From assembly GCA_030386875.1 (NCBI GenBank), contig CM059575.1, positions 43,926,859 to 43,990,858 on the forward strand: DNA of 64,000 bases, written 5' to 3'. Shown here one piece after another: positions 11,468 through 24,189 of this stretch. Every line of letters begins with the position of its first letter. The stretch's first letter is position 1. A program made the translations under genes and the position numbers. This DNA is from Morinoia aosen. Lineage: Eukaryota; Arthropoda; Malacostraca; Amphipoda; Talitridae. The notes under the pieces are model-generated. The model searched no databases and was not told where the DNA came from. It saw nothing but the letters and a program-made list of their open reading frames with translations.

Positions 11468-12759
11468 ACATAGGTGTGCTCTAACAACTTTATCTTCTAA
11501 AAATTAGATCGTTTGTTTTTAAATTTTAAATAACTAATTTAAATATTTTCCTAAAAAATCAATCAACTGTGGCTGAAATATTGATCACATTTAATATCAT
11601 ATTAAAAAAAATTGTTAAATTGAAGGTTTAGTTCAATTTTCCTAGTATGCTATTATGATGCCTGTAACATCGAATCCGAATCACGAATGAAACGATCTGC
11701 GCGATTTAAAGAGTAGCTAGGATTCGACAGTAGTTGTATGAGTTGTATATTGCCCACTAAAGCAGTTCGTGTTTTTCTGGAGAATCACTTTGGTTGTCGC
11801 TACGTCAAAAAAGTCTATACTCTGCACAACTTCGTAAATTAAAATACAGGGTTAAATTACTGTTTTTTCATTTCGATAATTGTCGTTGCTCTCTTTTGAA
11901 ATTTTATAGCTCAGAGGAGTTACTCCCTCCTAGCTGGATAATTAATACTCCCTCCTGGATAATTCAGTTCCGACTTTACGATAGTCTATCCTCGTCCTCA
12001 ACCTCAACCCTGCGGGACACAGAATGGTGTGAGCCGCCTCTGACCTGTCATTGTGGCCTGCTCACCAGCCTGCATGGGCTGCTAACGGCCGGAGTCTCCT
12101 AAGGAGCTTCCTCGCTTCAGGAGATCAGGAGATTTACGACCTGCCCGACCGATGAGTCGTTGCGATATCGGGACGGGCTCTAGGGTGGTGTGTTTTCACC
12201 ATAACATCAAGTTGCGTCTCGATTAAATATTGTTCAGGATGGCAACAGCTCCGAGCATGTTGAGCGAATCGGATCATATCACCATGGTGAAGGGAATTTG
12301 CCTGTTAGCCTTCGAGAGCCTTCTTAGTTTTCCCGCATTAGGGATGTAATCGAGGATTGTAATGGATTTTGTTATTCAATGGGCTTTCTAAAATGCTTGG
12401 AATGAATCATAGCGGTTAAATTAGGCCATTGTTAGCGGCATTAAGTACGAAGTAAAATTTCAGAATTTTCGAATATTCGTAGAATCCCAAGGAAATAAAT
12501 TGTGAGAGATAGAATGCTTGGTATAAATATAGTAAGATTAAAATGAAAATCTAGGAATAATTTAACGGATGCGCTTACAGCCATGTAATGTGAACATGCT
12601 TTTTTTATTTTATCAGCACCGTGAAAGAAGAGATACAATAATATGTTTCTAAGAAACAACCTGAAGTCCAAGGTGACACATTGGCATGCCTCAACCAAGG
12701 CCTCCTCCTATACTTAAATTCTAAACAAAACCACGAGCTCATGGTCTTACCACGGAAAG

Positions 12760-13080
12760 ATTGGCCCGCGGCGTTGAGCGGTCGCACCCTCTTTCGACCG
12801 CACGAGGTAGCAATGATCGGTCACTCTTTTTTCGTAGCAAAGACCATCACTTACCACTAAAGAATGTCCAGTTTTGAGAGTGAGATAAGCATCAAAAGGC
12901 AGTAGCGCCGGCAGCTTGTCGTCAGCAGCAGCACCCACTACTGTTCGCTCCCTTGCCCCCGAGGCCGCTCGCGCAAGACCCGCAGGCTGAGTCGTGTTCA
13001 GGCGATGCTACCTGCGTGATGCTCCGGCTCTTGCCAGACCACGATATCTCCCTCCCCGCTCCTCTCAAGATTGCTCGAAA
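12760..13080. other. GC-rich patch, function unknown
   Basis: Clearly richer in G, C and CpG than its surroundings, with GCC/AGC-rich runs. Short open frames exist on both strands, none recognisable. It could be an old regulatory element or exon. Confidence 0.3.
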
Positions 13081-14601
13081 AATAGCCTAACCTCCTGCAC
13101 AGTCAGATTTGGACTCGTGCATGCCAAATTATTGTACTTTGTGCCTTTGCCATGGCCCGCTCACTGAATCTTGCTCATGCTACCTCCATGCAAAAAAGTG
13201 AAATCATAACCATGGATTTTACGGAGCGCGCTTCATTAGGCAGAATTATAGATTCAATAACTAATCATACTCAGCCTTCATATGTGTCTATCACACTCTC
13301 TTGACTAACAGTACAGTAATTGCTAATAAAGCGTACCATGTGCTTTCCGTCTTCAAAGTGCTCATTAATTTCAACGCTTGGGAGAAAGTGAAATGCGGAC
13401 CATTGCTCAGAAATGATGTTCAGACTCAGCTACCGCAGTAGCAGGTATTTGTTGGATTATCGACGGCAGGCCTGCCTTCGGCTCTTCATGCTCACGGTAG
13501 GAAATTCTTGGGCGTCAGCGAGAGCAGGGCGAGGAGGTCGTGCAGTCTCGGGTTCATTAAAGTCAAGTTCGGGTTGCGTCACAAAGAACATCATCAGGAA
13601 ATTGTTCCCGATTTGGAGCACTAGAGTCATGGGTCACGACTGAAGCGTCCTTGCGAAAAAATCAACCTAATATCTTGGAAAGGTGCTTTGTGATCCAAAT
13701 CTATAATATAAACGTGACAATGTGGCGTCCAATACAGCTGTTTAAGTGCTCACTCATATGACCTCGTTGTTGTGAGAATCATACTCATTCTTGTAAGATT
13801 ATTTCAATCCATTATGATGAAATAAACACATGCTTGTCGAGTAAATTCCTATCTATTTTAATTGGCTTTGTACAGATTTTCCTGAATGCTTTACATGCAT
13901 GCATTCTTACTCGCTTTCTATTACGGTCGCCGTCCCCAATCATACTTAGGAAAGTGCATGGCTTGATCTGTCCATTAATCATTACCTATGAATTACAATT
14001 TATTTTAATGATTGAAATTGGAACTCTGAAACAAAGGAATTGAAAGACTGAACGGTGACCCATTTAAAATCAGTGTTCACGAATGTGTAGTAGCGTTATC
14101 TCAAAAAGAACGCCGTCACATTTGAAGGAGTGAGCAAATAATTTTAAACATTCATTTTGTGTTCGCATGGGCAGGAATAACATATGGAAAACTGGAGAGG
14201 TAGTTTAGCCTGCATCTTACGTGTGCTTAGCAACTCTTTTCAGTTGTTCAAGTGAGCACTATCCTTACACGAATAAGAATGGACACGCAGAATTGCTCGC
14301 AAGAAGAAGGGACTACAGAGATCTTAGCAAAGGTCAAGTAATGGAGCCATTGTTCGAGCAGTGAATGTGACCTGAACACTCCCATGTTATTACTCACAAT
14401 ATTAGTATCAGCGCCGTCTATAATCGTATCGTATTAATAATTGTTTACACATCTAAACGCCGACGTACAGTTATTTATATGTATGTATATTTTCTGTTCC
14501 CTTAATAGTGCCAATTCGATATTTTGAGTTCACTGGCAGAGCCAGCAAACAGTAAGGGGAAAATATCAACTCGATGCACGGCATCTTCTTGATTGCCGAT
14601 A

Positions 14602-14624
14602 CTGCGTCACATACAGTGACGCAG
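14602..14624. other. Perfect 9-bp hairpin
   Basis: CTGCGTCAC, a 5-base loop ATACA, then GTGACGCAG. A stable isolated stem-loop with no adjoining feature that explains it. Confidence 0.7.
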
Positions 14625-15689
14625 AAATGAAAAACTGGCAGCAAATTTCAGTTTTTGAATGACCGTTGAATTATATTGATACGACTCATTTTTTTCTCTA
14701 GTCGTCTAAACTCTCAAATAAACTTTGAAAATATGAAATATTGTCTGTAGCACTGTTATACGATTCAACAACTTTGCTGCTTATATATACTTATTTTGCT
14801 AAAACGTGTAAATACAGCGCAGGCGTAATCAATTATGCTATGAGACACCAACTAGCGCACGCTGCCCGTCGAAAAATGGCAAAATTCGATAATGTGTCAG
14901 GATGTTGAGGGTCTCTCTTTTTCTCTTGGTTTTGTCCAAGGGTTTTTAGCGACGCCCATGTAGGTTCTACGACTTAAGATGATCATCTTGCTGGAAGGAA
15001 AAGTTGTAGTGAGTTTTATGTAATTTTTAAAACGATGCAAAGTTGGACATTAAACATGAATTGTGCAACCGGGCAACAGGAAAACCTACCTAACAGGAAA
15101 TCTAGGCTTGGCCTTTGATCACGGTACAGTACAGCCTTACCTAGCGTGGGCAGGGTCACCTCATTCATTGCTTGGTGGCAGGCCCCTTTTTCGTGGTGCA
15201 TGCTTCTGAGGGAAGTACACGCACAAATTTAAGGGGAGACGTGATTTGACATTTGAGATGACATCTTTATCGAGATAGTCCGCACGTCCTCAGACGAGCT
15301 TCTTACAGCTCCAAACAATTCCTTAACAAAATACTAATTATAGTCTTTGAATTGAAATGTTTTACAGATAAAATAAGGTTACTCCCCGAGAAATGTACAG
15401 AAGAGCGAGGAAATGAATTAGGTTGGCTTTATACAAAATAGCAATCAACTCCCAAGTTTTTCAGGTATTAATAATTCAGAACAAAACACCAAACCAAAAC
15501 TCTATCCTGATAATACACGAGGTTCAAGTGCCAAATTGATGTCGTCGATGACTTCAAGGCTGTATCAGAGATACGCTCATGAAACATTTTTTGTTTTTTA
15601 CCAACAGAAGATTTGATGGTTACAGATACAAATTTATATACTTACTTACATACTTTGTTAACACATAATGATGTCTGAAATTTACAAAT

Positions 15690-16460
15690 ATATGCTGAAA
15701 ACATTTTACTATAGAAGAATGCCACTTGCCCTTCATTTGGGTTCTCCAGGACCTCTGCGGATTACCCGGCACCTCGGCCCCCTACTACATGACCGACTTA
15801 GAGAACGCTGCACTGCACAGCAACCAAACATTCAAACACATTATACACGCCAGAAATGCAGACGACTGTTTCTTAGTAGTTCAAAACACGGATCATTTAT
15901 TTCAGTTCATTCAAGCCTTAAATCCTTCATCGGTCCTCAAACATACTTGAAAGTAGGGAACCGGCAACAACGTAAATTTCTGAATGACCACATCAGCACA
16001 AATACAAATCCTCACAAAATCTTCATGAATGAAAAAAATAACGAGGATTTTCATCAATGATGACAGTGAGTGCTCTTAGAGATATAAGATCACAAATATA
16101 CAAGACCGCACTAATGCACAAAACACGTGGAATCTCTTCGAACTCAACATATTGATTATAATTATGTACTGTATAAAAACATGAAACAATATATTAAACA
16201 GACCATCATCAATAATAGCGATTATAACGTTGTCTCCGACAGCATCTTTGGAAGACACATCGACAAGAAAGGAAAAAGCTAAGAAATTCTACCAACAGTT
16301 TCTCATAAAGTATTCCGCTAAACCAATTCTCATCAGCTAACAAAATCGACGACTTAATTCTTCAAACGATCATTTATGAAAAATTCCTTAGCTCCAACGC
16401 AGACATTCTGCAAAAGCATCATAGTTTCGGACAACATTCTCAGTCCGAAACCAAAAGCGG
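15690..16460 (+). mobile_element. Penelope-like element, reverse transcriptase remnant
   Basis: The + strand encodes CGLPGTSAPYYMTDLENAAL, then FKHIIHARNADDCFLVVQ, with the catalytic Asp pair at 15,861-15,866. NTDHLFQFIQALNPSS follows, then a QINFLD-like segment (RKFLNDHISTNTNPHKI). An INNSDYNVV...IFGRHIDKK segment near 16,195-16,280 matches the usual sequence after the catalytic core. The order fits the Penelope-like reverse transcriptase. The copy is a partial, broken fossil: the N-terminal part and the GIY-YIG endonuclease are not seen adjacent. Confidence 0.75.
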
Positions 16461-19400
16461 AAAAAAAACAAATCAATGTCGAGTGTGATTTAAATGTAAC
16501 AGTGAGCCTCAAAACTCGTGTGACAACCAAAAGACTGCCCAGACGAGTAGCAATGCGTCAAGATCGAGAACTGATTATTGTAATGTGCCTACGTTAAATT
16601 TGTTGATGAAGCTAAACCAAAGAGATTTGCGACAAATATACGAGTTACTTCAGTGTGCAATTCATAGCTCACGCAACTACTGTCGAAACCGATCTTCATT
16701 TTGTACTGCGTAGATCGTTTCATTTGTGCTTGAGATTTAATGTTGCTGGTATCATAATAGCCGACTAAGAACATTTAACTCAGAAGCAGTTGCAATGCAT
16801 CAGGAAGAGCTCTAACACACTGTTAGAAAAAAAACTGAAGTAACATTCACCCGGAAATAGCTTGTCAACAAATCCACAATCATTTGCTCTTTGCCAAATT
16901 TTAACAGAATACAAATGTAGAAGTTATGTTACAGCATAAATCTCCCATGATAAAAACCAAACCCCAGGCTCAAATTGACGCTAACTTTTTTGACTAAGTC
17001 TTACTCAATTGTTGGCACGGTTGCAGTTCACTCCATTTTGGGAGTCTGCTGAGCAAATTGCACAATACTGTCAAACCAACCAACATCTGATACTCATCCC
17101 ACTAGCAATTAAATTTCAAATTATTTTGCCAAAGCTCCACCTAATGATCGTTAAAATTTTAGTCCCGACAATTAAATACTCAGATAATTTTTTTTCTTTC
17201 TATTAATATTTTCACAATTTGAAGATGTTTGAAGGGAATTCATGGAATGCTTCATCAAATATTCTTAAATATGTAATTCGAACGACTCCTTCGTAACCTG
17301 TCCAAAGATAGATGTCTTGAAATTAGGGAAGCCTAATGAAATTTCATGACAAAAATTCACGTCTTCAGTTATAAAACCATGCATTTATTGCTGTTAGAAG
17401 ACCAGCTGAGTAAACCAGTTAGTGTAAACAGGTAATCTCGGCAATGAAGAATTGGACACTCAGCAGAGACTCGAACGCAGAGTGTTAATCATTTGCTCAG
17501 GCGCAAAAATACAATCTTGAAGCTTTCTAGTTTCACGCACTCGTTTTTGAGCACTCATCTCAAACTCCTAGTCTAGCAGATGAGCGCTATGTCTTGGGCT
17601 CACTTCAATATATGCAGGTTGGACAAAAAGGGCGAAGTGTGTTTTTATTTCCTCCACCAAACAGTATAACAAATCTATGTGTTTATTTTAGAAATCATCA
17701 CAATTTAGTGAGAGATATTCCTAGCCATTTTTGATGAACTAATCAACCTTGGCGTAAAATACATCAATTCATGTCTCAAAGGAAGAGACCTGATTGTAAA
17801 ATATGTGCGGATATTAAGATACAGAAACCTCTTGGCAGCTCACGCAATTGTTTTGCTTTTAGTTACTCGAAATTATTGAAATATTTTTAAATGCCTCAAA
17901 TTTCGTTTTTTGAAAATCTTTTTTCCTTCAGTAATCCATTTTCTTCTACGCACTATTAAAAGCAAACTAATAAGGCAATGGAGAAAAACGACTCTAGCAC
18001 GGCACTAGATGCAGACAACCAATGCAAAGAGTATTAGGGAGAAAGTTACTGAAACACAAACGTATAATACAGAGCTACAAAAAACAATCCGTCTTGGATA
18101 ATACATTTAACAACATATTTACGAGTCAAATTAAGTTAAACCATAAGAAGTAATATATTTACCTCTAAAAATTTCAAAACAGCCATGCAGCTTTCGCGAA
18201 CAATCTTTTCCAGTTACCACTGCTTAGACTTTTACGGCCTGGGTTGGTATAGTTTTATGTTATGCATTGAAGCGCACTCAACTAGGGCAATTCTGTGTTT
18301 TCCATTAAGCTCGAAGTGAAGAGGAAGGCATGAGATAGAGGTTCATGCCATCTTTGTAAGTGATCCAATCAGCAGGTTACGGCTGTGTGCGACGCGGCGA
18401 GCGTGTCGGGCCGCTGAGAGCCGCCGTGCCCCGCTGGACGCCGCATCAGCGTTGCTCTATGGTCGCAACTACACCCGCTAATTGATAAGATCCTCTCACA
18501 CAAGAATATTTGGTCCGAGAGCGTGGGCGAAAGGTTAACTCAGGGCTAATGAAGGTGCTTCAAAGCCACAAGTTGCTGCTACAAACTTGCAACCTTATAT
18601 GTTGCTTGACAGGCTTCGGGATCTCTTTCGGTAGGTGTTCACTGATGAATGACATTGTTATTCTTTCGCTTCTTTAGTGCATTTAGACAGCACTTGCCTG
18701 TATCGGTGGCATAGTCCGGACATGCGCTTCCATTTCAGGTGTGATGATGGTATCTGGCAGCGAGCTACTTCTCTCCGTAAAGGCTATGTTGTGAAAATAA
18801 ATTTCACCATTGGATTTAGTGGCTTCGGCAGCTTTGATCACTCAGCAACACACTCTGAGGAAAAGAGAAAACTCTATGTAATCCTGAGCAGACACTATTC
18901 CAGCCATCAACATTCGAATTAAACATAAATTTATGAGACACATATTCACGTGAAACATCATGGCTTGATGCCATTGTATTCTCTGCACAGATGTATAAAA
19001 TTACTAGCCTTCATCGATTGTACTCTGTGCACTATTGTGTAAAACTGCGTACCATTGTACTCAGCACTGCTGTATGAATGTACACACCTCAAGCCATTGC
19101 CACTTCCCTGCATACCAGATGAACTTCGCTGTTAAAGAGTACTTCTCAAAAATTCTATCTTATATTGATTAAAATGAAGATTTAAAAATCGCACGATAAA
19201 TCTTCCAAATATTGTTGCCTGCTTTTACAATGGTTATACCTTCATAAATACTTAATTTTTCTGACGAACTTGTCATCGATACATCTAGGTTTAATATCAT
19301 GATTACCTGACCTGGACCTTTATTCAAAATCTGCTACACTCTGTATCATCTGATAAGGATTTAAGCATGCGACATAACACTCGGCCCCAATCAATTGATG

Positions 19401-20540
19401 TATTTTGCCACAAAGCACTGCAGTTATAAAACTGTTATAAAACCGCTGAAGAGTTAACGTGTTGAACAGCTGTGTACCCACAAATACGTTACGTTGGAAG
19501 GTTCAAATGCGCACGCAAAAGCATCAACAACTGCCACCCTTTAAACAAATGCAATGATAAGATCTAGAATGCGCTGATAGGTTCACTGCTCTGATTCTTT
19601 CATTTTAACAAAAATAGCGTTTACGTTTTTCACTGACCGCTTTCTTCTTCATGAATATTTGCAGTAATATACAGTAGTAAATTACAAAATATATATATTT
19701 TCGAGGTACCTTTTTCTTATTCATTATTCCTCTAAAAAACAGTCCAAGTAATAATCTCCTGTGCATAAACTTTTTTCTAGACACAACACTCGGTAGCACT
19801 ATTGCGGGTTCGAGACTCAAATAAGGAAAATTCGATTTATGTGAAAACTCCAATATTGTCGAGTAGAGTTAAATGCACTAGAGCCCGAAACATGAAAAAT
19901 TGAACTATCAACACATATATTTGTAGAAATTAGTGCCCCTCATTTCAATTATTCAAGATCTGAATTATGGCAAAATTTCTATAAAATTATTTTTTAAAAT
20001 CTTGTAACAATAATTGATTAGTAGCAAGGCGCAAGCCAATTTTTTCTTTTTGAGCTTCTTTCCCAAGTCCTACCTTTTTCGTATACCAATAACTCGCTGT
20101 TTCACTCCAGAGTCACTTGCAGGCACGCTGCACACCAGCCCACAGCTTCAACCCGACAGCTTTAAGTCAGGTGAGGCTGTGTTTTGGTTTCAACACCCAA
20201 GCCAACATAATTTATCTGGGTCTTGGACTCTACCATCGACCAAAAGATGACCACATTTCCGTCCTACGATTCGTGGAAGGGAGAGTGACCATTCTCTTTT
20301 CCAGGCGTTGCGTTCAAGCCTGGATTCGAGTGAGGAGGCAGACTCTCTGCACTCGAGAAGTTCATTTCAGGGTCGAGGTTCCAATTGGATGGCATGCATT
20401 GCTGCGAATGAGTGGTTTTTAGCAGTTATAGCGGATAAGTTGTGCGGCTGCTTTATCTTCCAGTCTACGGTCCTATACTTTTGTTTTGAAATGGCTGAAT
20501 ATCTATTTTTGATAAATAAGTTTAAGCACTAATAAGTTAA
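16461..20540. other. Intergenic, no confident feature
   Basis: AT-rich with scattered short ORFs. There is a small CpG-rich patch at about 18,370-18,475 and an 81-codon open frame at 18,677-18,922 after a pyrimidine-rich acceptor-like tract. A 101-codon frame at 20,117-20,422 has a donor-like site and an acceptor-like TTCTCTTTTCCAG inside it. None is recognisable as a known protein. Confidence 0.4.
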
Positions 20541-20542
20541 GA

Positions 20543-20575
20543 GGGTCAACCCAGCGATTGAAAAGGGGTTGACCC
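20543..20575. other. Perfect 10-bp inverted repeat
   Basis: GGGTCAACCC at 20,543-20,552 and GGGTTGACCC at 20,566-20,575 with a 13-base loop. It contains AGGTCA-like half sites (GGGTCA) in inverted arrangement, so a nuclear-receptor-type binding site is one possibility. Chance is another. Confidence 0.6.
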
Positions 20576-22402
20576 CCGTAAACTACCAGCCAGTCCAAGC
20601 CTATCCATCCGCAACAAAGGTGATCCAGAGGATGGAAAAAGGCACCACCTAGCATAGAGGTACGGTTACGCGGAACCTATATAGAAAGAGCACAGACACA
20701 GTTATCTGAGAAAGAAGATTATGAAATAAGATAAAGTTGGCGTAGAAAGTAGTAAGTGCTGAAAACGGAACAGCAATGAACCGGGAAAAAGGTGGTACTT
20801 ACCATTACGAACATTCAATTTCAACACAAAGAACCCCTACCTGACTCTTAGCTCGGGCCCTCACATCACAAAAAAAGACAGATGTAGACAACTTACTCGT
20901 CAGAAATGGTGACGCTATCCAGTGCTTACAACAGTTAAGTTCACCAGGGTTCTATGGTTCAAGTCTAGAATTTAAAAATAAACAAATTAGAGACAGGGTT
21001 TAAATTACGTGAGCTACAAGAAACAGGTAATAATAACACGTTGAAAGGAGACTACAAAAGGCTCCCTCCATGATCACAGAAAAATGAGCTAATCTCCGAC
21101 ACATCGCAGGCTAAATAGGAGAATAATTTATGTCTTACGACGTCACCGGGAAGAAGTGCAGAAGGCCGGCAGCGATGCCCCAACAAATACAAAAACATAG
21201 TTCCCTAGGCAACAGAAATCCTTTAGGGACAATTTTAATATCAGACCAAGATTACGGGAAGAAAATTAAGTAGGTTACTACTGAGTAGAAGAGAAAATGA
21301 ATGTAATCACGAAGGTTAGTAAACTTATAAACAAGGTTTGATATGACGTGGTAAACTTGCCAAACGAAACATGTAGTAACTTTTTCATATTATATGATTA
21401 CTTTCAGAATTTCAGGTACGTACCTAATGGTACAAATGTTGATATCGATAGCTTATCTGCGTACAAGTTACAATTTTTCGACTGCCAGAGCAAATCAGCG
21501 AGCTGCAGTAATCTTAGTAATTCACACCGAATTTCGGTGCGCCGGTACGTACGTTGTGTCCGACTTTTCATCAAAGCTTTTCTAAGCTCAGAACTAAATA
21601 TACTATTATTTTTCATGAATTTCATTTTCGTCAGCACCTTCTGTACTCCTACATATGATTTTTTTGGCAGTTTTTTGCCTAAAATTTTAGAATGTAGCGT
21701 CGATAACTCGCGTCACTTGAGGATGCGTATAGGCTTGATAAGCTTGAGTAGAAAACCCTATTGTTACGCTCTGCAACGAGTGAACTCTTTTCATAGTGAG
21801 AAAAATAATCAGTGCCGGTAGTATTAGCAGACAAATCTAAACTTTTCGGTGATATGTTACATTTTGAAAACATGTGTTGCAACCTGATACTGCACAACAA
21901 AAATATACTCGGGTAAGAGAACAGAGGAGTGTCTTCAGGAATAGTTCTATAACATTTGATCCCGTGCTTCAGTTAAATACGCTCATGAACGAGCACTGTA
22001 TTGACATACAGTCGAGTTTGTGACGCATGATGTCTCCTCATTCCAGCGAATGTATGTGTTGCTGTAATGTAACGTAAAAAAAAATAGAATTTCTTTTGTT
22101 GTTTTGTGTCGTAGGCGTGCAGTGCAGTCACCCAATTGAGACCACGCGCACAGTTACGCTCTCACCGTTGTGTTCATTTTTTCAATTTCACTAGCCTCGC
22201 TTAAACACTGAATATTGAACCATTAGAAGCCAAAAAATAAATCACAAATATAAATCGTAATTTTTTGTATCAATTACTACTTGCAGTTAACTAGAGACTG
22301 ATTGTGTCAGGTACGAGGAAAAATTCATGCTACATTTTTAGTACGTATATATCCAGCAAAACCAGTAGTACCTGTAGCTGTAAGAGAAGATGAGCATCAA
22401 AA
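20576..22402. other. Intergenic, no confident feature
   Basis: It contains a 157-codon open frame at 21,348-21,821 without recognisable motifs. Otherwise nothing supportable. Confidence 0.4.
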
Positions 22403-22495
22403 AACAAGGCAAGTTGAGCATTTAGCTGAGAGGTAAGTGCAGAATTCAGTAGCGGGTCAGGTAGAGCATTTATCGATAAAGAAAGTACATTACAG
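22403..22495. repeat. Detached, diverged units of the 24-bp minisatellite
   Basis: ACAAGGCAAGTTGAGCATTT and CAGGTAGAGCATTTATCGA, among about four diverged units, match the consensus of the array at 24.5-25.0 kb. They lie 1.8 kb upstream of that array, on the other side of the Penelope-like element. Confidence 0.65.
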
Positions 22496-22959
22496 AGTGT
22501 CCTCGGCATACGAATATGTGGACTTTATATACGGCATTTCTTGTAAATGATGTAATGATTGGCTTGCTCAGTTACGTCGTAAGTACCATGGTACAGTACG
22601 AGCCTGGCTAGTTGAAATGTATTTCGCATGGTGGCAGATGATATCAAGGTAGTAATTTCAGACTGGGTTTTGGGTCTAAGGCATAAAATATATTTTACTA
22701 TGTCATTGAGTATGACTTAACTGCACGTACTGCATTAGCACAGGCGAAGGATTTCGGTGTTTACATACAGTATGTATTTACTCGCTGTATTTAGACGTGT
22801 TCCGACTCGCATTAAAAATCGTTTCGCAATAAATCGATCGCCGTCGTTAGCCGAGGAGCTCCTGTTTCAATGCCATACACTCCATTAACACAACATAATT
22901 GAGCATGTAAATCGCTCATAGAAAAGTCATTACATGCTGCTCGCAAGAAACAATTTTAT

Positions 22960-23660
22960 TTTTCATTTCCGTTCTTTGGCAGGCAGTCCGAAAAGCTCAA
23001 AAAATATCTCTACTTGTTGCTCTCTAAATACTTTTCACATGTCGACTTCAAAATCGTATTGGTCAATGCATATAAAATAGGGTCTCATTTCAATTACAAG
23101 GACAAACTACCTAAAGGCATGCTCTCCTCCGTCATTTATAGATATTGTTGCGCACGGTGTGCGTCTGAATACGTGGGTTCGACCATTCGAGCCCTGGATA
23201 TTCGTGTGGCTGAGCATGCCGGCAGGAGTTTTCGAACTAAACAGTTACTCTCTTCCCCTCACCAATCTGCTGTTCGCTCTCATGCAGAGAGTTGTGACCT
23301 TCAAATTCGGTTAGACGATTTTAAAACAGTTTCTTCTACATCCGGTACAATTAACCTTCGCATTTTAGAATCGCTGTTCATTTTAAAAGATAAACCTACC
23401 TTGAACAATACGCAATCGGCCTTCCCTCTGCAATTAGTGTAGTCTGTCTCTTTTTTCCTTTTTTTTCAATGTCATATTTTAATGTCATAATGTCACTGAT
23501 GTATGTATTTTGAACTTGTTATAACGCGGTGTTTTTGTATTTTTTCAGATGGTTGAAAATGACCAAAAATTGGTCGAAACGTTCCTTTTTATTGAATTGT
23601 TTTTTTTAAAGAAATATGATTTCTATTAAAGCGATTTTCTTTGCTCTTTTATTCATTGAA
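22960..23660 (+). mobile_element. Penelope-like element, C-terminal GIY-YIG endonuclease segment and tail
   Basis: An open frame ending at 23,442 (TAG) encodes the C-terminus of a Penelope-like element. QSEKLKKYLYLLLSKYFSHV is followed by FKIGS-type sequence (YKIGSHFNYKDKLP). The endonuclease segment reads VIYRYCCARCASEYVGST, then RVAEHAGRSFRT, and NLRILESLFILKDKPTLN closes the domain. The frame in the normal family continues upstream with reverse transcriptase, which is absent here, so the copy is truncated. About 200 bp of T-rich tail follow, including a hammerhead-like stem. It is unlikely to belong to the same insertion as the remnant at 15.7 kb. Confidence 0.85.
23551..23586 (+). ncRNA. 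Hammerhead-ribozyme-like motif in the Penelope-like tail
   Basis: A perfect 6-bp stem, GACCAA-AAA-TTGGTC at 23,561-23,575, is followed at once by GAAAC, the invariant GAAA box of hammerhead ribozymes. It is preceded by TGAAAAT where the catalytic CUGAUGA box would be. Hammerhead motifs are known in the terminal repeats of Penelope-like elements. The changed CUGAUGA box suggests a decayed or non-catalytic version. Confidence 0.45.
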
Positions 23661-24189
23661 CAATTATTTCCATTCTCACTGATAGGACGTTAAGCTTTTC
23701 AAGAAGCACCAAAAAAGATTACTAGTAACTGAAAAGCTGTTCATTTAACCATAAAACAATCAGAAATTTTACGAATTTCAGTTATGATCTAAATGCAAGG
23801 ATAATGCAATTATTTTCTTCTCACATGACCGCAGCAGCTCCGTTCACGAGTCAAAATGGTGCGAGCTAACGCTATTTAAGGCACAAGCTCGACTACATTT
23901 CCGTTTACTCTCGCTTCAGAAATAATAGGAATAAGTTTTACTGTTTCATATATACAATGAACATAAAGTGCAACCCTCCATAACCCCATAAATTCGATAG
24001 TCTCGTCAGTTCTGTTTCATGGGAAATCATCGACAAATTTGTGCAGACTGAATTTTGCCCAATCGATTCATAGCAAATGACAAGGAAATCATCGGTCGCT
24101 TAATCTTCGCGACTTCACGATTTTTATGAGCTTGCATGGAGATATAGGGAGCATTGATTTAACAATAAAGCGAGTAGCAAATCAGATAA

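Larger units (their letters stand above)
9180..15660. other. Intergenic or intronic, mostly featureless
   Basis: No recognisable coding sequence or transposon. It contains a possible TATA promoter (about 10.0 kb), an AGT microsatellite (11,443), a GC-rich patch at 12,760-13,080 and a hairpin (14,602), listed separately where they merit it. The ORFs here are short and unrecognised. Confidence 0.45.

Noticed and set aside
19803-19818. GGTTCGAGACTC as a tRNA B box
   Set aside because: No A box or cloverleaf can be formed with flanking sequence.
21348-21821. 157-codon + ORF as a gene
   Set aside because: No motif, biased Phe/Ser/Cys content, an overlapping opposite-strand ORF and no splice or promoter support.
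15690-23660. One 8-kb Penelope-like element joining the RT remnant and the GIY-YIG piece
   Set aside because: Seven kilobases of unrelated sequence lie between them, far more than the family has; two separate fragments are more likely.
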